From positions 6,510,001-6,574,000 of the forward strand of contig NW_025408667.1 in assembly GCF_020360975.1 (NCBI RefSeq): DNA of 64,000 nucleotides. The letters run 5' to 3'. Both the position numbers and the translations under genes were made by a program. The notes under the pieces were generated by a model that worked only from the letters and a program-made list of their open reading frames with translations, searched no databases and was not told where the DNA came from. Source of the stretch: Hirsutella rhossiliensis. Its lineage: Eukaryota; Ascomycota; Sordariomycetes; Hypocreales; Ophiocordycipitaceae. Position 1 is the first letter of the stretch; every line of letters starts with the position of its first letter. This document shows, in pieces, positions 33,591 to 46,844 of the stretch.

Positions 33591-35804
33591 TTTTAAATAA
33601 TATTAAATATCTATAAGAAGAAAAGAAGCCTAGCTATAGTTATTTATCTTACCTTACTACCTATTATATAAAGAGCTAGTCGTTACTATTACTATCGATA
33701 TATATAGTTATAGGCTTTCTTAGTATAGCGCTTATACTTATAAACTAAACTATTATACTCTTAGGACTTATATCGCTATAGCTATTAGTATAAGGAGCGT
33801 TAATTATAGGTATTAACTATAAAGTAATAGCTTTAATAGTTAAGCCTATAGTAAGCGGTATTTAAAGCGCGTTTACTATATAGCTACCTACTTATACTAC
33901 TCTTAATATAAGAGACTATATACTAAGAAAGCAACGAACTATAACTAACTCTTTACCTATCTTACTATAATCTTTTACCTTACTCTTTATATAGTAGGCT
34001 CGGCTTAAATACTATACTAAGGAACGGATATAGCTCCTTAATATTAGCTATGCTTTAAAAGCCTTAGTATATCTTATACGATATAATATAAACCTTTAAA
34101 TAGGATTTTAGGTTATTTTTTTTTAATATATACTAGTAAGTAGCCCGCTACTAAATATATATAGTATTAATCGCGGTTAGAATATAATTACTTTATATTA
34201 AATAGTACTACTATATATATAAATACTAACCTTTACTAGACTTATACTACGCTAAATATAAAGGCTTCTTACTACTTTTTATATAAGGTATAAACTCTAC
34301 TTAATTTACTACCTTTATACTAGCTTAGTAAGTTATAGTTAGATTTAGCGGCGGTAGTAAGGAGTACTTATATATATATATTACTAAGTTAAAGACGTAT
34401 TTATCTTTAGTATATAGGCTAGCTTTATCCGCTATTAGTAAAATTTAGTATAAGAGATAGCTAATATATTATAGTTTAGATACTTAAGCTTAGTAAAGGG
34501 CTTAGTATAGGCGCTATAAAAATATATAGCTAGGGCTAAGGAACGTTTTAGACTTTATAGTACTTAACTATTTACTATAAAGCTAAAGCCTAAGGTAACT
34601 AAAGTATTAATAGTATACTAAAGCTAAAATATACCTTAAGGAGTAATTAAGCTAAGATAGGTATACTAAATTATATTTAATAGAAATAAGTAGATATACT
34701 ATACGCGCGCTTTATACTAAATACTTCTTAACCTTAATTAATTACTAGCTATAGAGCCTTATAAGCTTTTTATAAGATAATATATAAGGACTATATCTCT
34801 TAAAGTAGCTCTTCCTTTTAAACTAAGTAGTATAAGAGTCTTTAACTATTATAGGTTATAGGCTTAGGTTATAGCCTAAGCTATATAGTTATATATAAAG
34901 GGCCGGATTATTATAGGATACCTTATAGTCGATAATCTAGGTACTTATAATAATATTAGCTTCCCTTAAGGAAGTTACCCCTAACTCTTTAAGGCTCCCT
35001 ATAAAAGAAGGAACTTAAAAGCTACTAAGAAAACTCTAGGAAATTACCTAGAAATCCTAGAAATAATAACTAAGTAGATTATATAGATACTTTATAGAGA
35101 TTTCCCTTAGGGATATATTATATAAGGAATATACTACGATTTCCTAAGTAATAATAGCTCCTTAGGGATTATACTAATATTTCCTTAAGAAGTTACTATA
35201 AGAATATAGTAAGGAAATTATAGAGAAATACCTATACTTACCTAGGGAAAATACTAGGAAATACCGCTAATACGCTATACTATAGTCGTATAATTATAAG
35301 GTTAAGATATTACTTAGTTAAAGCCCTAAGTAAGGTCTTATACTCGCTATAGTATATATAAAAGATAGAGAACCTACTAAATCTTAATTAAGTAAAGAAA
35401 AATATAAATAGTTATTACTACTCTTACTTTAACTTATAAGACTAGTAGCTAGTCTATATTTAACGCGCGTAATAATATATAGTAGCTAGTCTATATAATA
35501 GGTTTTATTATATATAGTAGCTAGTTTATTTAATTACCTATTAAACCTATACTAAATCTAAGTAAGCGGCTAGGTTAAAGTACTAGCTTTATATTAAGGG
35601 ACTAGTATATAATAAATAGTAGTAATTTTAATTCCCTTAACTATATATTCTCTTAAGGTTTATATTTAATAGAATAGAAGATAAGGAATAAGGAAAGGGA
35701 TAAGTTAACCTTAACTTATAAACCTTAATATACTCTTAGGAAGAAAGCTCTTACTCGCGTACTAATAAATACTAGCTTTTTAATCTCTTTTTATAGAAGA
35801 AATA
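33591..35804. other. Degenerate RIP-type DNA left of Gypsy-3
   Basis: AT-rich and CpA-poor. It contains a short Gypsy-2 LTR piece (34831-34908), and between about 34,960 and 35,280 a stretch with many copies of GGAAAT/ATTTCC-like words that may be an old noncoding repeat. No protein domain could be read. It is the target DNA into which Gypsy-3 inserted. Confidence 0.4.
34831..34908 (+). repeat. Truncated Gypsy-2 LTR fragment
   Basis: 78 bp equal to the first part of the 186-bp Gypsy-2 LTR, from TATAAGAGTC through the palindrome to GGGCCGGAT. Similarity then ends abruptly. No matching end or target duplication was found, so it is a truncated solo LTR or a related short repeat. Confidence 0.65.
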
Positions 35805-35809
35805 CTTAG

Positions 35810-36066
35810 TATTAAGGGCCGGCGTATACTTAGTATAGTAGTATAAGGCTAAATAATTATTTATCTAAAGCTAAGGAGAAAGGAGGAAAACTCTATCTTA
35901 GTCGTAATAGTTATTTATCTTCCCTAGTCCTTAGCTCGACCTATATTTAAGTATTATTCGGCCTAAGTTTAGGTCGAGCTTTACCTATATATAGGTCTAC
36001 TTCGGCCCGACTTTAGTACGGTCGCTATAGTATAACCTTAGCCTTTTATAGGCATAGCCCGTAATA
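35810..36066 (-). repeat. Gypsy-3 3' LTR
   Basis: 257 bp, partner of 63034-63290. Starts TATTAAGGGCCGG on the plus strand. Confidence 0.9.
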
Positions 36067-36341
36067 CTACCCTTGCTCTCCCCTTCTTATTAGTAGTACT
36101 CCCGTTCCTCTCTTACCGCCTTTTTATTATCGCTATCCCCTTTTTTCTCGGCGTATATAGTCGCTTCCTTCCGCTTTACGCTCGCCCTATCCCTCTATAT
36201 ACCGCCCTTTTATATACCTATTCCGCTTTATCCTTCCCTCCTCTATATATATACCCCTATACCTTATTAACTATATATATACCCTACTATATATAAATAC
36301 CCCTCTTTTATCCCCTTTCCCTCTTCCTTTCTTTTTCCTCC

Positions 36342-36909
36342 TATAAGGAACGGTGTTCCTACTATAAATAAAGTAGCTATAATATACTCTCCCGATTATA
36401 TAAGCTAATAAGTAGTATATTAATTATAGATAAAATCCTATATTATAAAGTAAGAATCGCTTATTATTTTATATGTTATTATATATTAAACGGGTTGCCG
36501 GTTATTATATAATCGGGAATCGAAGAAATAGAGCTAGCTTAGAATACTAGCTAAGACCTCTTAAGAATACTAGCACGACTAACCTCCTTTAAACACGAAT
36601 ATTAGTAGAACTAGGACACTTCTTAATATACTCGAGGTATTACTAAATTCCTTAGTCTTAGGGCTATGCGGCAGCCTAAATCTAGTCCCGAAAGGTTCTT
36701 CCGTTTAGCTATAATTATCTATATAAGATAGTATGTCTACTAGTAGATAGAAAAAGAATTATAAACTTTAATACCTCTTCTATATACTAATATACTACTA
36801 ATAAATTCTATTAAAAATCCTACCTTATACTCCTTCTTTCCCTTTATTATATAGTCTTACGTAATCTCTTAATTTCCTAAAATTCCGCTTTTACTTATAT
36901 ACCTTAAGA
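36342..36909 (+). repeat. Copia-2 5' LTR
   Basis: 568 bp, partner of 48799-49366. It is followed directly by GGTTATAAGCCCGG, the likely primer binding site. Confidence 0.9.
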
Positions 36910-39877
36910 GGTTATAAGCCCGGCTTACTCCTTTTAAGCCGGGAAATTAACTTATACCTTTAAAATTCCTTTTCGAAATACCCGATTAAAATTCCTTTCG
37001 AAAATCCCCCTAACGACTTCTTCTAACTTCCTACGCTCTTAAACTCCCGTCTAGACTTCTCGATCCCTATAAACGAGATAATACCGAATTTATATAAAAT
37101 AGGTAGATAGAAAGAATATAAATTCTCTAGACTTAAGGGGAATTTAAATTATACTCTTTAGATAACGAGGATAAGAGCTATCCTTACTAAGGAAAAGCTT
37201 ATCGCTACCTTAGAGTAAGAAAATTATATAAAGACTATAGAAGCTTTATCCTAGATTTTTCTTTAAGTCGAAGATAGCCCTTTAATATAAATTAAGCATT
37301 TAATAAATACTAAAGCTACTTAGGATAAGCTTATAAAGCTATATAATCCGTCGTATTTCTCGTTAAATTATTTGCTTATAAAGCAGCTCTTTAATCTTAG
37401 TCCCTTAGGCTTTAATTTAAAGAAATACCTTTATAAGGTAAAGGAAATCTACGAGGATTTAAAATCCTATAATATAGAAATTCTAAAAGTTATCCTTATA
37501 GTATAGATTCTTAATTGCCTTAATAAGGAATTTAGAAGCTATATTATAAATATTACGTAGAGCCTTAGGTATAATTCTATAGCGTTTACCTTCGAATCCC
37601 TAATAGCTAGTCTTTTAAACGAAGCTAGAAGAATAAAGGATATAGATAAATCTTTAAAGAAAGCCTTCTTAATATAAAGGAAGCCTTAGAAATCCTATAG
37701 AAATTCTATAGATACTCCTTATTATAAGGAATATAAAAAAACAGGGCATTTTATAGTAAATTACTATAAATTATACCTAAATAAGGCTCCTACTTATTAG
37801 GTTTTAAATAAAGGAAAAAAGTATAATAGGACTTAAATTTCTAAGAAGAGAAATTCTTCTTCTTTATCTTCTTCTTTTAAAAAGAAATCCCCTTTTAGTA
37901 GTATTTCTACTACTAATAGAAGAAGGAAAGCTTGAATTATAGAGCTAGAGTCCGATTCGGACAATAGTAATAAGGTCTTAAATATAGCTTCGTAAGAAAA
38001 TATAGACCTAGATATCGACCTTATAAACCTTTCTAAGGCTCCGACCCCTATATAAACGTCTAAGGATTTAGAGGTAATTTTAACCTCTATAAATACCCTT
38101 ATAGTAGAAGCTAATAAAGACTCTCTTTTAAGACCTTTAAAAGCCTCGATTCTTAGAATAAAGGAATTAGTTTTAAAAGTAAGAGAAGGAGGATTTCCTA
38201 GTTATAAGAATAAAAGGATCTTTAATTTTATTTATAATACCGGAGCTACTAGGTATATAGTATCGAATAAGAATTTCCTTATTAACTATAAAGAAATTAA
38301 GTCTAAAGTTTACTAGAGAAAAGCTTCCTTTATATTAGTAAAAGGAAAGGGGGACTTAGTATTTAAGTTCCTATATAGTAGAAAAAGGTATATCCTTCGA
38401 GACTGCTTTTATATACTTAAATTAGGGGTAAATATACTATCCTAATCTTATTTTAATAATACCTATGCCTTAATAGGAGGAAATAAAGTCCTTCTATTAG
38501 ATAATAAGGCTACGGTCCTTACTAAAGGATTTCTTAGAAATAAATTATATTATATTCCTATAAAACCTTTATTAGAAAGCTAATAGATCCTTATTACGTC
38601 TTTAAAAGCAAAGGATATAGATTTTTATACTTAGTACTTACGCTTAGGGCATATAAATAGTAGGGCTATTTTAGAAATATTAAAAAGATATAATAAGGAT
38701 ATAAAAATGCCTTTAGAAGAGGAAAATAAAATACGGCAATGCGAAATATATATTAGAGCTAAAGCAACGAATAAGGTTAATAAATAACCTTCGTATAAGT
38801 CTTATTCTTATTTAGAAAAAATAGTATTAGATATTTAAGGGCTAATTAAAGTGCCTACTTATAATAAATATTACTAATATATTTCTTTCCTAGACGTAGG
38901 AACCCGATATCTAGAAATATACCTTCTTCGAAAAAAGGGAGAAGCTCTAGATAGGTTCCTAGAATTTAAAAATAGGGTAGAAAATAACCCTAAAAATACT
39001 AGGATTAGAGAAGCATTTTCTAATAATACTAAAGAATTTATATATAAAATAAAGCTCTATTACGAAAAGAAGGAATTACCTTTAGTTCTAGTCCTCCTAG
39101 GACGCCGGAATCTAACGGTAGAATAGAAAGAATAAATCGTACTATATTAGAAAAAGTACGAGCTCTTTTATTTACTACTAGGCTTCCTAAATATCTATAG
39201 GGAGAAGCTGTTTTAATAGCTACCTATTTATATAACAGATCACCGGATTCTACGATAGGATTTAAAAGTCCTATAGAAAAGAGGGATAATATAATACTAC
39301 CCTTCGAGACCTTAAATAAAATTAAGACCTTCGGAAGCCTTATATATTATAAGAATAAAGACCCTAAAGATAAGCTAGATAATAGAGCTTTTAAGGGAAT
39401 AATAGTAGGCTATTTAGAAAATATATATAAAATCTAGGATTTTACTAAGAGAAAGATTACTATCTTTAGAGATATTACTATACTAGAAAATAAATTTATA
39501 AAAAATCTAGAAATTTCTAGTAGTAATAATACCTTTAATTTTAATTTTATTCCGAATAAAGATAAGCTAGAAAGCTATATCCCTATAGAGGAATCTATTA
39601 AAGAACCTAGAGATAAAAGTCCCTCGCCTTTTATAGAAAAAGAGTCTCTAAATAACTATCCTATTCTTACTACTAGTAAAATAGTAGTAGAATTACCTAA
39701 GAAGCTAGAAGGGTTTAATTCTAACTATATTAAATACCCTAACGTTAATTTATTTTTAAACTACGATTTTATAGAGTTAATTCTATCTAGTATAGAAAAT
39801 TAGGATCTAAAAATTCTAAAGACCTATAAATAGGTAATAAATAGCCCTAAAGTAGTATTTTAAAAAGAAGCTATAAT

Positions 39878-40063
39878 TATAAGAGTCTTTAACTATTATA
39901 GGTTATAGGCTTAGGCTATAGCCTAAGCTATATAGTTACGTATAAAGGGCCGGATCTTATATATATATATATAGGCTAGCTATATATAAAAGAGCTCTAT
40001 ATAGCTTATTAATATTATCCTATAAATAGTACCTACGCCTACGCCTCTACTTACTCTATAATA
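39878..40063 (+). repeat. Gypsy-2A 5' LTR
   Basis: 186 bp. Contains a perfect 20-bp palindrome at 39909-39928 (GCTTAGGCTA and its inverse). Confidence 0.92.
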
Positions 40064-43000
40064 GTATAAGCTATTAACTAATAGATCTAATAGATATCTT
40101 TTTAAAGAGGGCGCCTCCCCCTTAAGGAAGTACTCTACCCCTCCTTAGACGGATAGGAAGTATTATAGCTATCCTAGAAGCGATTAAAAGCGCGATAGCT
40201 AGCGAGAAGGATAAGGTTCTCGCTATACTAAGGGAGCTATCTATAAGACTAGCTTTAACCCCTATAACCTCCGCAACGCCGGTTATAGCGGCGATACTAC
40301 TAACATAGAAGCTACTCCCTTAGCCGACTTAAGACGGTAAGCTAGAGTCTTTTTACTTTTTCCTTAGCCGGCTATAGACGAAGTTTATAACCGACGAGAA
40401 ATAGGGCCTAAATAGCTATTAAGATATAGTATAGTATTCGCTCCTTTATACGCTACTAAAGCCCTAAATATAGCGGATCTCTAGATTCTAGGATAAGGGC
40501 GGCCCTAAGAGTAAACGCGACCTATAAGACTTCTTCTAATACCTTATATATACGTTCGGTAACGTATAGGAGCGGGAGAAGGCATAAGATAAGCTATAGA
40601 CCCTTAAGTAGAGAGACGGATAAACCTTTAGTAAATTCCTTCCCGATTTTAAAGAGACGCTCTTATAAGTAGTAGGGACTATAGTATAGAAAGATAGCGC
40701 GAAGCTTATATAGCTATAGAATTTAATTACGCTAGCCCTATAAGAGCTACTTATCCCTATAATTATACCTACTAACTATAGCGAGTATATAAGCCGGTTA
40801 ATAAAGGTAGCTTAGGGCTATAAATAAACGCTGCGTTTTTAAAAGCTCTATAAGCGTACGCTATATAGTAGCGATAGGATTACCGCCCCCTTATAAGATA
40901 AATAACTAGCTATCGATATAGATAGGGATACCTTAATATCGGCTACTTATATAGACTAAGCTAAACGCGGTAAGAAGACGCTATCGACTACCTCTTATAC
41001 CGCCCTATACTTTAAGTAGTAGGCGAAGTAGGTAACGAGCGAGGAAATTAAGAAGAAGAAAGCTAATAGCCGCTACCTATATTACGGAGTATCTATATAC
41101 TTTATATTAAAATACCCCTTCCTTTTAGCTAAGCGGCCTATAGTAGTTTAAGTAGCGAAGATAGAACCGCTCCTTGCCTTAAACGATAAGGAGGACTCCG
41201 CCCCCTTAGGCTTAAAGGAAAAAGAGTAGCTTTAGAGTAAAGACGGGCTCTAGAGCCTTAATTATTAATACTAGTAAGAGAGAAGGAGGAATTATCCGCC
41301 TATATAAAAAAGGAGCCTACTTTAATATAGGTTATAATTAATAACTCCTTACTTATTATTACCCTTATAGATAAGGGCTATTAGTACTATGCTATAGTTA
41401 ACGAGGCGCTTATATAAGAGATATAAGTACTAGTAGAAAAGATCGCCTTAAAGTAAGTAAAGGGCGCCTTAAGCGTAATAGAGGGTATAGTAATTAAGGG
41501 TATTATATAGCTAGCTATAGAGGTCGACGGTTACTATAAGCTTATTATAGCTTATATAATCCCTTAACTAGAATTTCCCTTAATCCTTAGGAAACCCTAG
41601 TTATTATATATAAAGTTATACTTAGTTCTATATTAAAGGAAGCTATAGTTTAGGCCTATATAATAGTAGGTCCGCTATAATAATAGTTCTATAAGTATAG
41701 GACTAAGTATATAAGCTTTATACTTAGTATAAGAAGTCCTTACCTCTATCTTTATAGGAACTATATAATAAGTAAAGCGGGGGTAAGGCCGGGCAGCGGC
41801 TAATATAGCGGTCTATATAGTTAGCTTAGCGGATATTAATAAGGCCCTCTAGATAAAGAAGCTAAAGTCGCCCTCTAAGCTATAGTAGTAGATACTAGAG
41901 CGCTTTTATAACCTCCTACCGCTATTTAAGTCCTAGGAAGCGGATAAGCTTAACCTATATAAGCTAAAGGTAGACTATAAGATCATACTTTATACTAATA
42001 AAAAGGGGTAGGAACTACCTATACTATTTAGACCGCTATATAGTATATTATACGCGGAGCTATTAGTACTAAAGAAGACGCTAAGGGACCTCTTAAATAA
42101 GGGTTTTATTTAAGTAAGTAGCTTTAAAGTAAGAGCGCCGGTCTTATTTATATATAAACTAAGGGGCGGGATATAGTTTTATTACGACTATAGGGCTTTA
42201 AATATAATTATAAGGCTAGACCGCTACCCCTTACCCTTAATCTTAGATATACTTTATAACCTTTTAAAGGTAAAGTAGTTTATAAAGCTAGATATAAAAT
42301 AAGCATCCTATAAAGTATAGATCTTAGAGGGTAATAAGTAGAAGATAGCGTTCTATATACGCTATAGCTTATTTAAGTAGCTTATAACGCCCTTTAGCCT
42401 CTTAAGAGCGCCCGCTACCTTTTAGCGTTATATTAATAACGTACTTTAAGACTTCCTCGATAAGTTCGCCTTTATATATATAGATAATATCCTTATCTAT
42501 ATAAGCGGCTCTTATAAGGACTATATATAGAAAGTATAAAGGGTCTTAGAGCGCCTCTAACTTTATAGGCTTTACCTTAACTTAGATAAGTATAAATTTA
42601 AGGTTAAGAGGGTTAAGTACCTAGGCTTTATTATCTACGTAAGTATAGGTATATAGGTAGATCCTATAAAGATCTAAGCGATCTAAGACTAAGCGGCCCT
42701 AACTACGTAGATAGGTATATAGAGCTTCCTTAGGTTCGCGAACTATTATAGGATATTTATTAAGGGCTTCTCTTATATTATAAGTCCCTTAAATAAGATT
42801 ACTAGGAAATAAACCGCCTTTTATTAAGGGCCTATATAAGAAGGAGCGTTTTATACGCTTAAGGACCTATTCTCGTAGGCCTTAGTACTACTTTAATAGG
42901 ACTTCGACTAGTCTACGTTAGTTAAAGCGGACTATAACGGCTAGGTACTTAAAGGAACGCTCTCTTAGGAGGTAGATAAGCGGAAGTAACTAATAGCGTT

Positions 43001-45175
43001 CTACTCTTATAAGCTAACCTTAGTAAAGCGGAATTACGCTATTTATAATAAGGAGATATTAGTAATTATTAGCTACCTTAAGTAATAGTAAGCGGAGCTC
43101 TAAAGCTATAAGAGCTTTAAGGTTCTTACGGACTATAGGAATCTTAAGTACTTTATAACCCGCTAGTACCTCTTAGAATAGTAAGCCCGCTAAGTAGAGT
43201 ATCTCTTATACTTTAACTTCTTAATTAAGTACTAGCTAAGGTAAGACTCCGTAGTCTTAAATACGCTTTCTTAGAGGGATTAAGGCTAGCTAATAAGAGT
43301 AGATATCGAGGCCTAGGATCTATAGCTTATCCTATAAAAAGCGCTATAGACTTATATAGGAGCTTCCTTAGTAAAGGAAGGCGCAGCGCTAATAGATAAG
43401 CCTTCCCTTATACCTTTACCTTAGCTTAGCGAGGAGGGATAGCCCGGCCTAGGGGCGTATACGGCGCGGGTATTCTAAGATAAGGTCCTCTAGCGCTTAT
43501 AGGATAGGATATCGTTTCTAGACTATACTTATAAGAGCGTGCGCTATACTATTAAGTTTAGCGCTTAATGCCTTAATCTAAAGCTAAAGCTAAAGGTATA
43601 AGTAGCTAACTATTATATTAACCTATAGGGGCATCTATATTAGTAGGGGAGACTATAGGTACTAGGCGCGCTATATACTATAAAAGCTAGGGAGAAGGAT
43701 AGACCGCTAGAGCTAGATAAATAAAACGAGCTCTAAGGGAAGCTAGTCTAGCTTATCTATAACTCTAGTATTATAGGCTACTTAGGTAGGTAGGGTATAG
43801 TAGTAGGCCTTATAAGGGATTTCTACTAGCCCCTCCTATAGTACTATATTCGCCGCTTCCTTTATAACTACGATATCTATAGCTATACTAAGATTTAAAG
43901 GGCGTAGCTTAAAAGGCTACTTAAGTAGCTTTTAATACCTAACTAGTTCTATATATATATATAGATAGACTTTATAATAGACCTCTTACTTATAGAGGGC
44001 GGTAACCGCTATATATAGGTAATTAAAGACTAACTTAGTAAGTCTATAGTATTAAAGCTAATACTATTTATAGATATAGAGTCCTATATAAAGCGCTTCT
44101 TATAGTACTAGGCCCGCTTATATAGCTAGCTAGCCTTTATTATAAGTAATAAGGGATCGAATTAAACTAGCTACTTTTAGTAGTACCTATACTAGCTACT
44201 TTAGATTATATAGCTACTTAGCACGGTATATTACCTATAAATTAATAAAGGGCCTAAGAGGGTTAACTAAGACGTATAAGCTTACTTATAGGCTATTATA
44301 GCCTATAACTAAGTAAACTAAGACCGTTAGCTCCCCGCGGCCTAACTTACGTTAAATAGTAAACTATATACCTTTATTAAGATAGCCCCTTTCTTTATAA
44401 TATATAGCTTTAAACTACCTTTACTAGTTCCTTTTACTATAGATATAGTAGTAAAGTAGTATAGTAATTCGTTACTAGAGGGCCGTGCCTCTACGTTTAT
44501 ACGAAAGCTATAAGAGACTATAGATTATTACTAATCTACGATAGCCGCTATAGCGTAAAATTAAGAGCGGCACGCTAATAAGACTAAGGCCCTAGTAAAT
44601 AGGTTTATAGTAAGAGATAAGGTATAGCTAGACCTCTATAACTATAGGTTAGTATAGCTAAAGAAAAAGCTTAACTAGCTATACGCGAAGTTTATAGTAT
44701 AAAGGGTTATTAGCCTATAGGTTATAAAGCTTAATAGTCTCTTAATAGGGGTTTATAATAAGATTAATATAGACCTTCTTTATAAAGCCTCCTTTAACTT
44801 ACTACTTAGATAAGAAGTAGTAGACGCTTAACTGCCTATAATTAAGGTAAAGGGAGAGGATAAGTTTAAGGTTAAAGAGATATAAGCTATATACTAGAAA
44901 AAGGTTAGTAAGGGGAAACGCTAAGAGGTCCTTATTAAGTAGTATAGGTATCTTAACCTTATATAAGAACCTATATATAAGTTTATAGGAACTATAGCAC
45001 TTAATAAGTTTAAAGCCTTATTTAAAATAATAAATAAGAATAATAAACTAATAGACTATTAATAGTAGCTTAAGCTAGGACTATAAAGTAGGTAAAGCGG
45101 AGTAGGTAGTTATAATAACGTAAGCGTAATAATATAAGTAGAGATAAAAATAGCGTTTATTTTAAGGTAGAGCCC

Positions 45176-46114
45176 TTAAACTACTTAGACCTACTCCTTA
45201 TCCTTATCGTTATTATTATCGTTATCCTTATCGTCCTCCTCTACCTTATTAGCGGCGGCGGCGCTCTCTAAGGTACTTAAGCGGCCTTCTAGGCCCGCGA
45301 GCTAGTTAGCGGTAGCGGCGGCTCCGGGGGCTCTAAGGGTAAGGGGGGCCCAGCTAGTAGTAGCGGCGGGGGCAGCGGCGGGCACGGCTAAGGGGACCGC
45401 TAATAGGGCGATAGAGGTAGTATTCCTAGTACTAAGAGAGTTAGTAGTAAAAGTAAAAGAGCTAAAGGAGAGGAACTTACTTAAGGATAAGGCCCTAGCG
45501 CTTAAGGGCGCGGAGATTATAGTAAGCGGCGGCGGCGGCGGTAAGGCGCTTCTTAGTAGCCCCCCGTGCCTGCCTATACGCGCTAGCCTTTTAAGCTAAC
45601 GCTATAGTAAGTAAGATAGGAGGCGCCGCTTTATAAGCGCGGCCGGTACGCGCGTACTAGTAATAACTACCGCTATAGCGGCGCCCGACTTAGTCGGCGT
45701 AGGGGAGCTCCTATAACGCGTACTATATATAGGGGGCCGCGTAGGCGGCTCCGGCCTATACTTAGCGTTTATACTATAAGAAGTTAGCGGAAAATAGCTA
45801 CTATACTTACTAGGTAGCGAACTTATAGGGGTAGTAGAGGCGGAGGCGGGGGTAGAGGGGCTAGGCATTACGGCCGGTAGTAGGGATAGCGTCGTTATAT
45901 AGAAGGGTAATATAAGGGCGGCTAGCGTAGTAAAGGTAGAGGCGGCGGCGGTAGGCGCGATCGCGGGGGCGCGGGTAGGAGCAGCGGTAGCGGCGGAGCC
46001 GTTATCGGCCGTGCCTAGTATAGCGTCGATAAATAACTCCGTACGCTCTAAGAAGGAGGAAGTAAGGGAGGGGGAGGTAGATATATCTATCGCGGAAGTT
46101 AATATTACGGATTA
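45176..46114 (-). pseudogene. Antisense open region 3' of pol in Gypsy-2A
   Basis: Between the chromodomain and the 3' LTR one minus frame runs 313 codons. It has no stop from 46111 down to 45605 (169 codons), then a few TAG codons. The reading is Ser/Thr/Pro/Ala-rich, for example MPSPSTPASASTTPISSLPS (ATG at 45868). Near its end come a heptad-like LAGLEGRLSTLESAAA and a Lys/Asp/Asn-rich tail. The plus strand here is also fairly open, with more stops (an open stretch at 46011-46223), so orientation is not settled. The region is GC- and CpG-rich. No family was recognised. Confidence 0.45.
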
Positions 46115-46658
46115 TAGCCTCTTACTTTATAAGGCGGAGAACTTACTAGTTAAAGTTATTATTATTAGGGCTATTATTACTACTATAGTTACTACTATAG
46201 TTACTACTATAAGTATATATTAATAAAGCGGCCTATATAGCTAAGAATAAACTAACGCCCTAAGTAAAGTAAAACTTACTTATTATTACTACTATTATAT
46301 TTAAAGAAAGAGGAGAAGGAAAGGAAGAAGGAAGGGGGGAATACCGCCTTATATACCCTTAGGTAGAGGAGGCTACCTAAGGCCGAGGGGATAAGCAACC
46401 TAAGGCTTACGTAGGTCTAGGCCGGCCGCCGGCTACCTAGGGGCGTATATAATAGGTCGCGCCCCTATTTAAATAGCTAGCCGGCCGATAAGTATAGAGC
46501 CCGGTTCTAGCTACCTAAGCTAACGGGCGCGGGGATAATAAGGCTAGTAGGGCTAGCACGATTAACGGGAAAGGGTAGGGTAGAGCTAGTAGTATAGGCC
46601 TAATAGTATAGAAGCTATTAATTAAGTAATACTACGCCGCGCTTAAGGGAGGGCATTA

Positions 46659-46844
46659 TATAAAAGTCTTTAACTATTATAGGTTATAGGCTTAGGCTAT
46701 AGCCTAAGCTATATAGTTATATATAGCGGGCTAGATCCTATATATATATATATAGGCTAGCTACGTATAGGAGAGCTCTATATAGCTTATTAATATTATC
46801 TTATAAACGGTACCTATACTTATACCTTTACTTACTTTATAATA
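46659..46844 (+). repeat. Gypsy-2A 3' LTR
   Basis: 186 bp, partner of 39878-40063. The palindrome is intact at 46690-46709. Confidence 0.92.

Larger units (their letters stand above)
39878..46844 (+). mobile_element. Gypsy-2A chromovirus nested in Copia-2
   Basis: 6,967 bp, 186-bp LTRs, perfect target duplication ATAAT (39873-39877, 46845-46849). Plus-strand gag lies at about 40.1-41.1 kb and a retroviral-type protease near 41.36 kb (LIDKGYYYY). The reverse transcriptase spans about 41.9-42.6 kb (RPLYSILYAELLVLKKTLR, FIYIDNILIY at 42,471-42,505), followed by RNase H and an integrase. A C-terminal chromodomain-like segment near 44,880-45,060 contains KGKR, then EVLIK and EPIYKF. About 1.6 kb of extra sequence separates this from the 3' LTR. 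A purine tract (AAGGGAGGGCA) precedes the 3' LTR. The reverse transcriptase and RNase H part that I read carries only stop-type breaks. Confidence 0.93.

Noticed and set aside
46011..46223. 70-residue plus-strand open frame in Gypsy-2A
   Set aside because: It starts at GTG and its upstream in-frame extension has stops, so it is not called as a gene. It is kept in mind as the opposing strand of the antisense open region.
46140..46223. Possible tandem repeat or CRISPR-like array (TACTACTATAGT units)
   Set aside because: Only about three short units without spacers; a microsatellite-like stretch in fungal DNA, not CRISPR.
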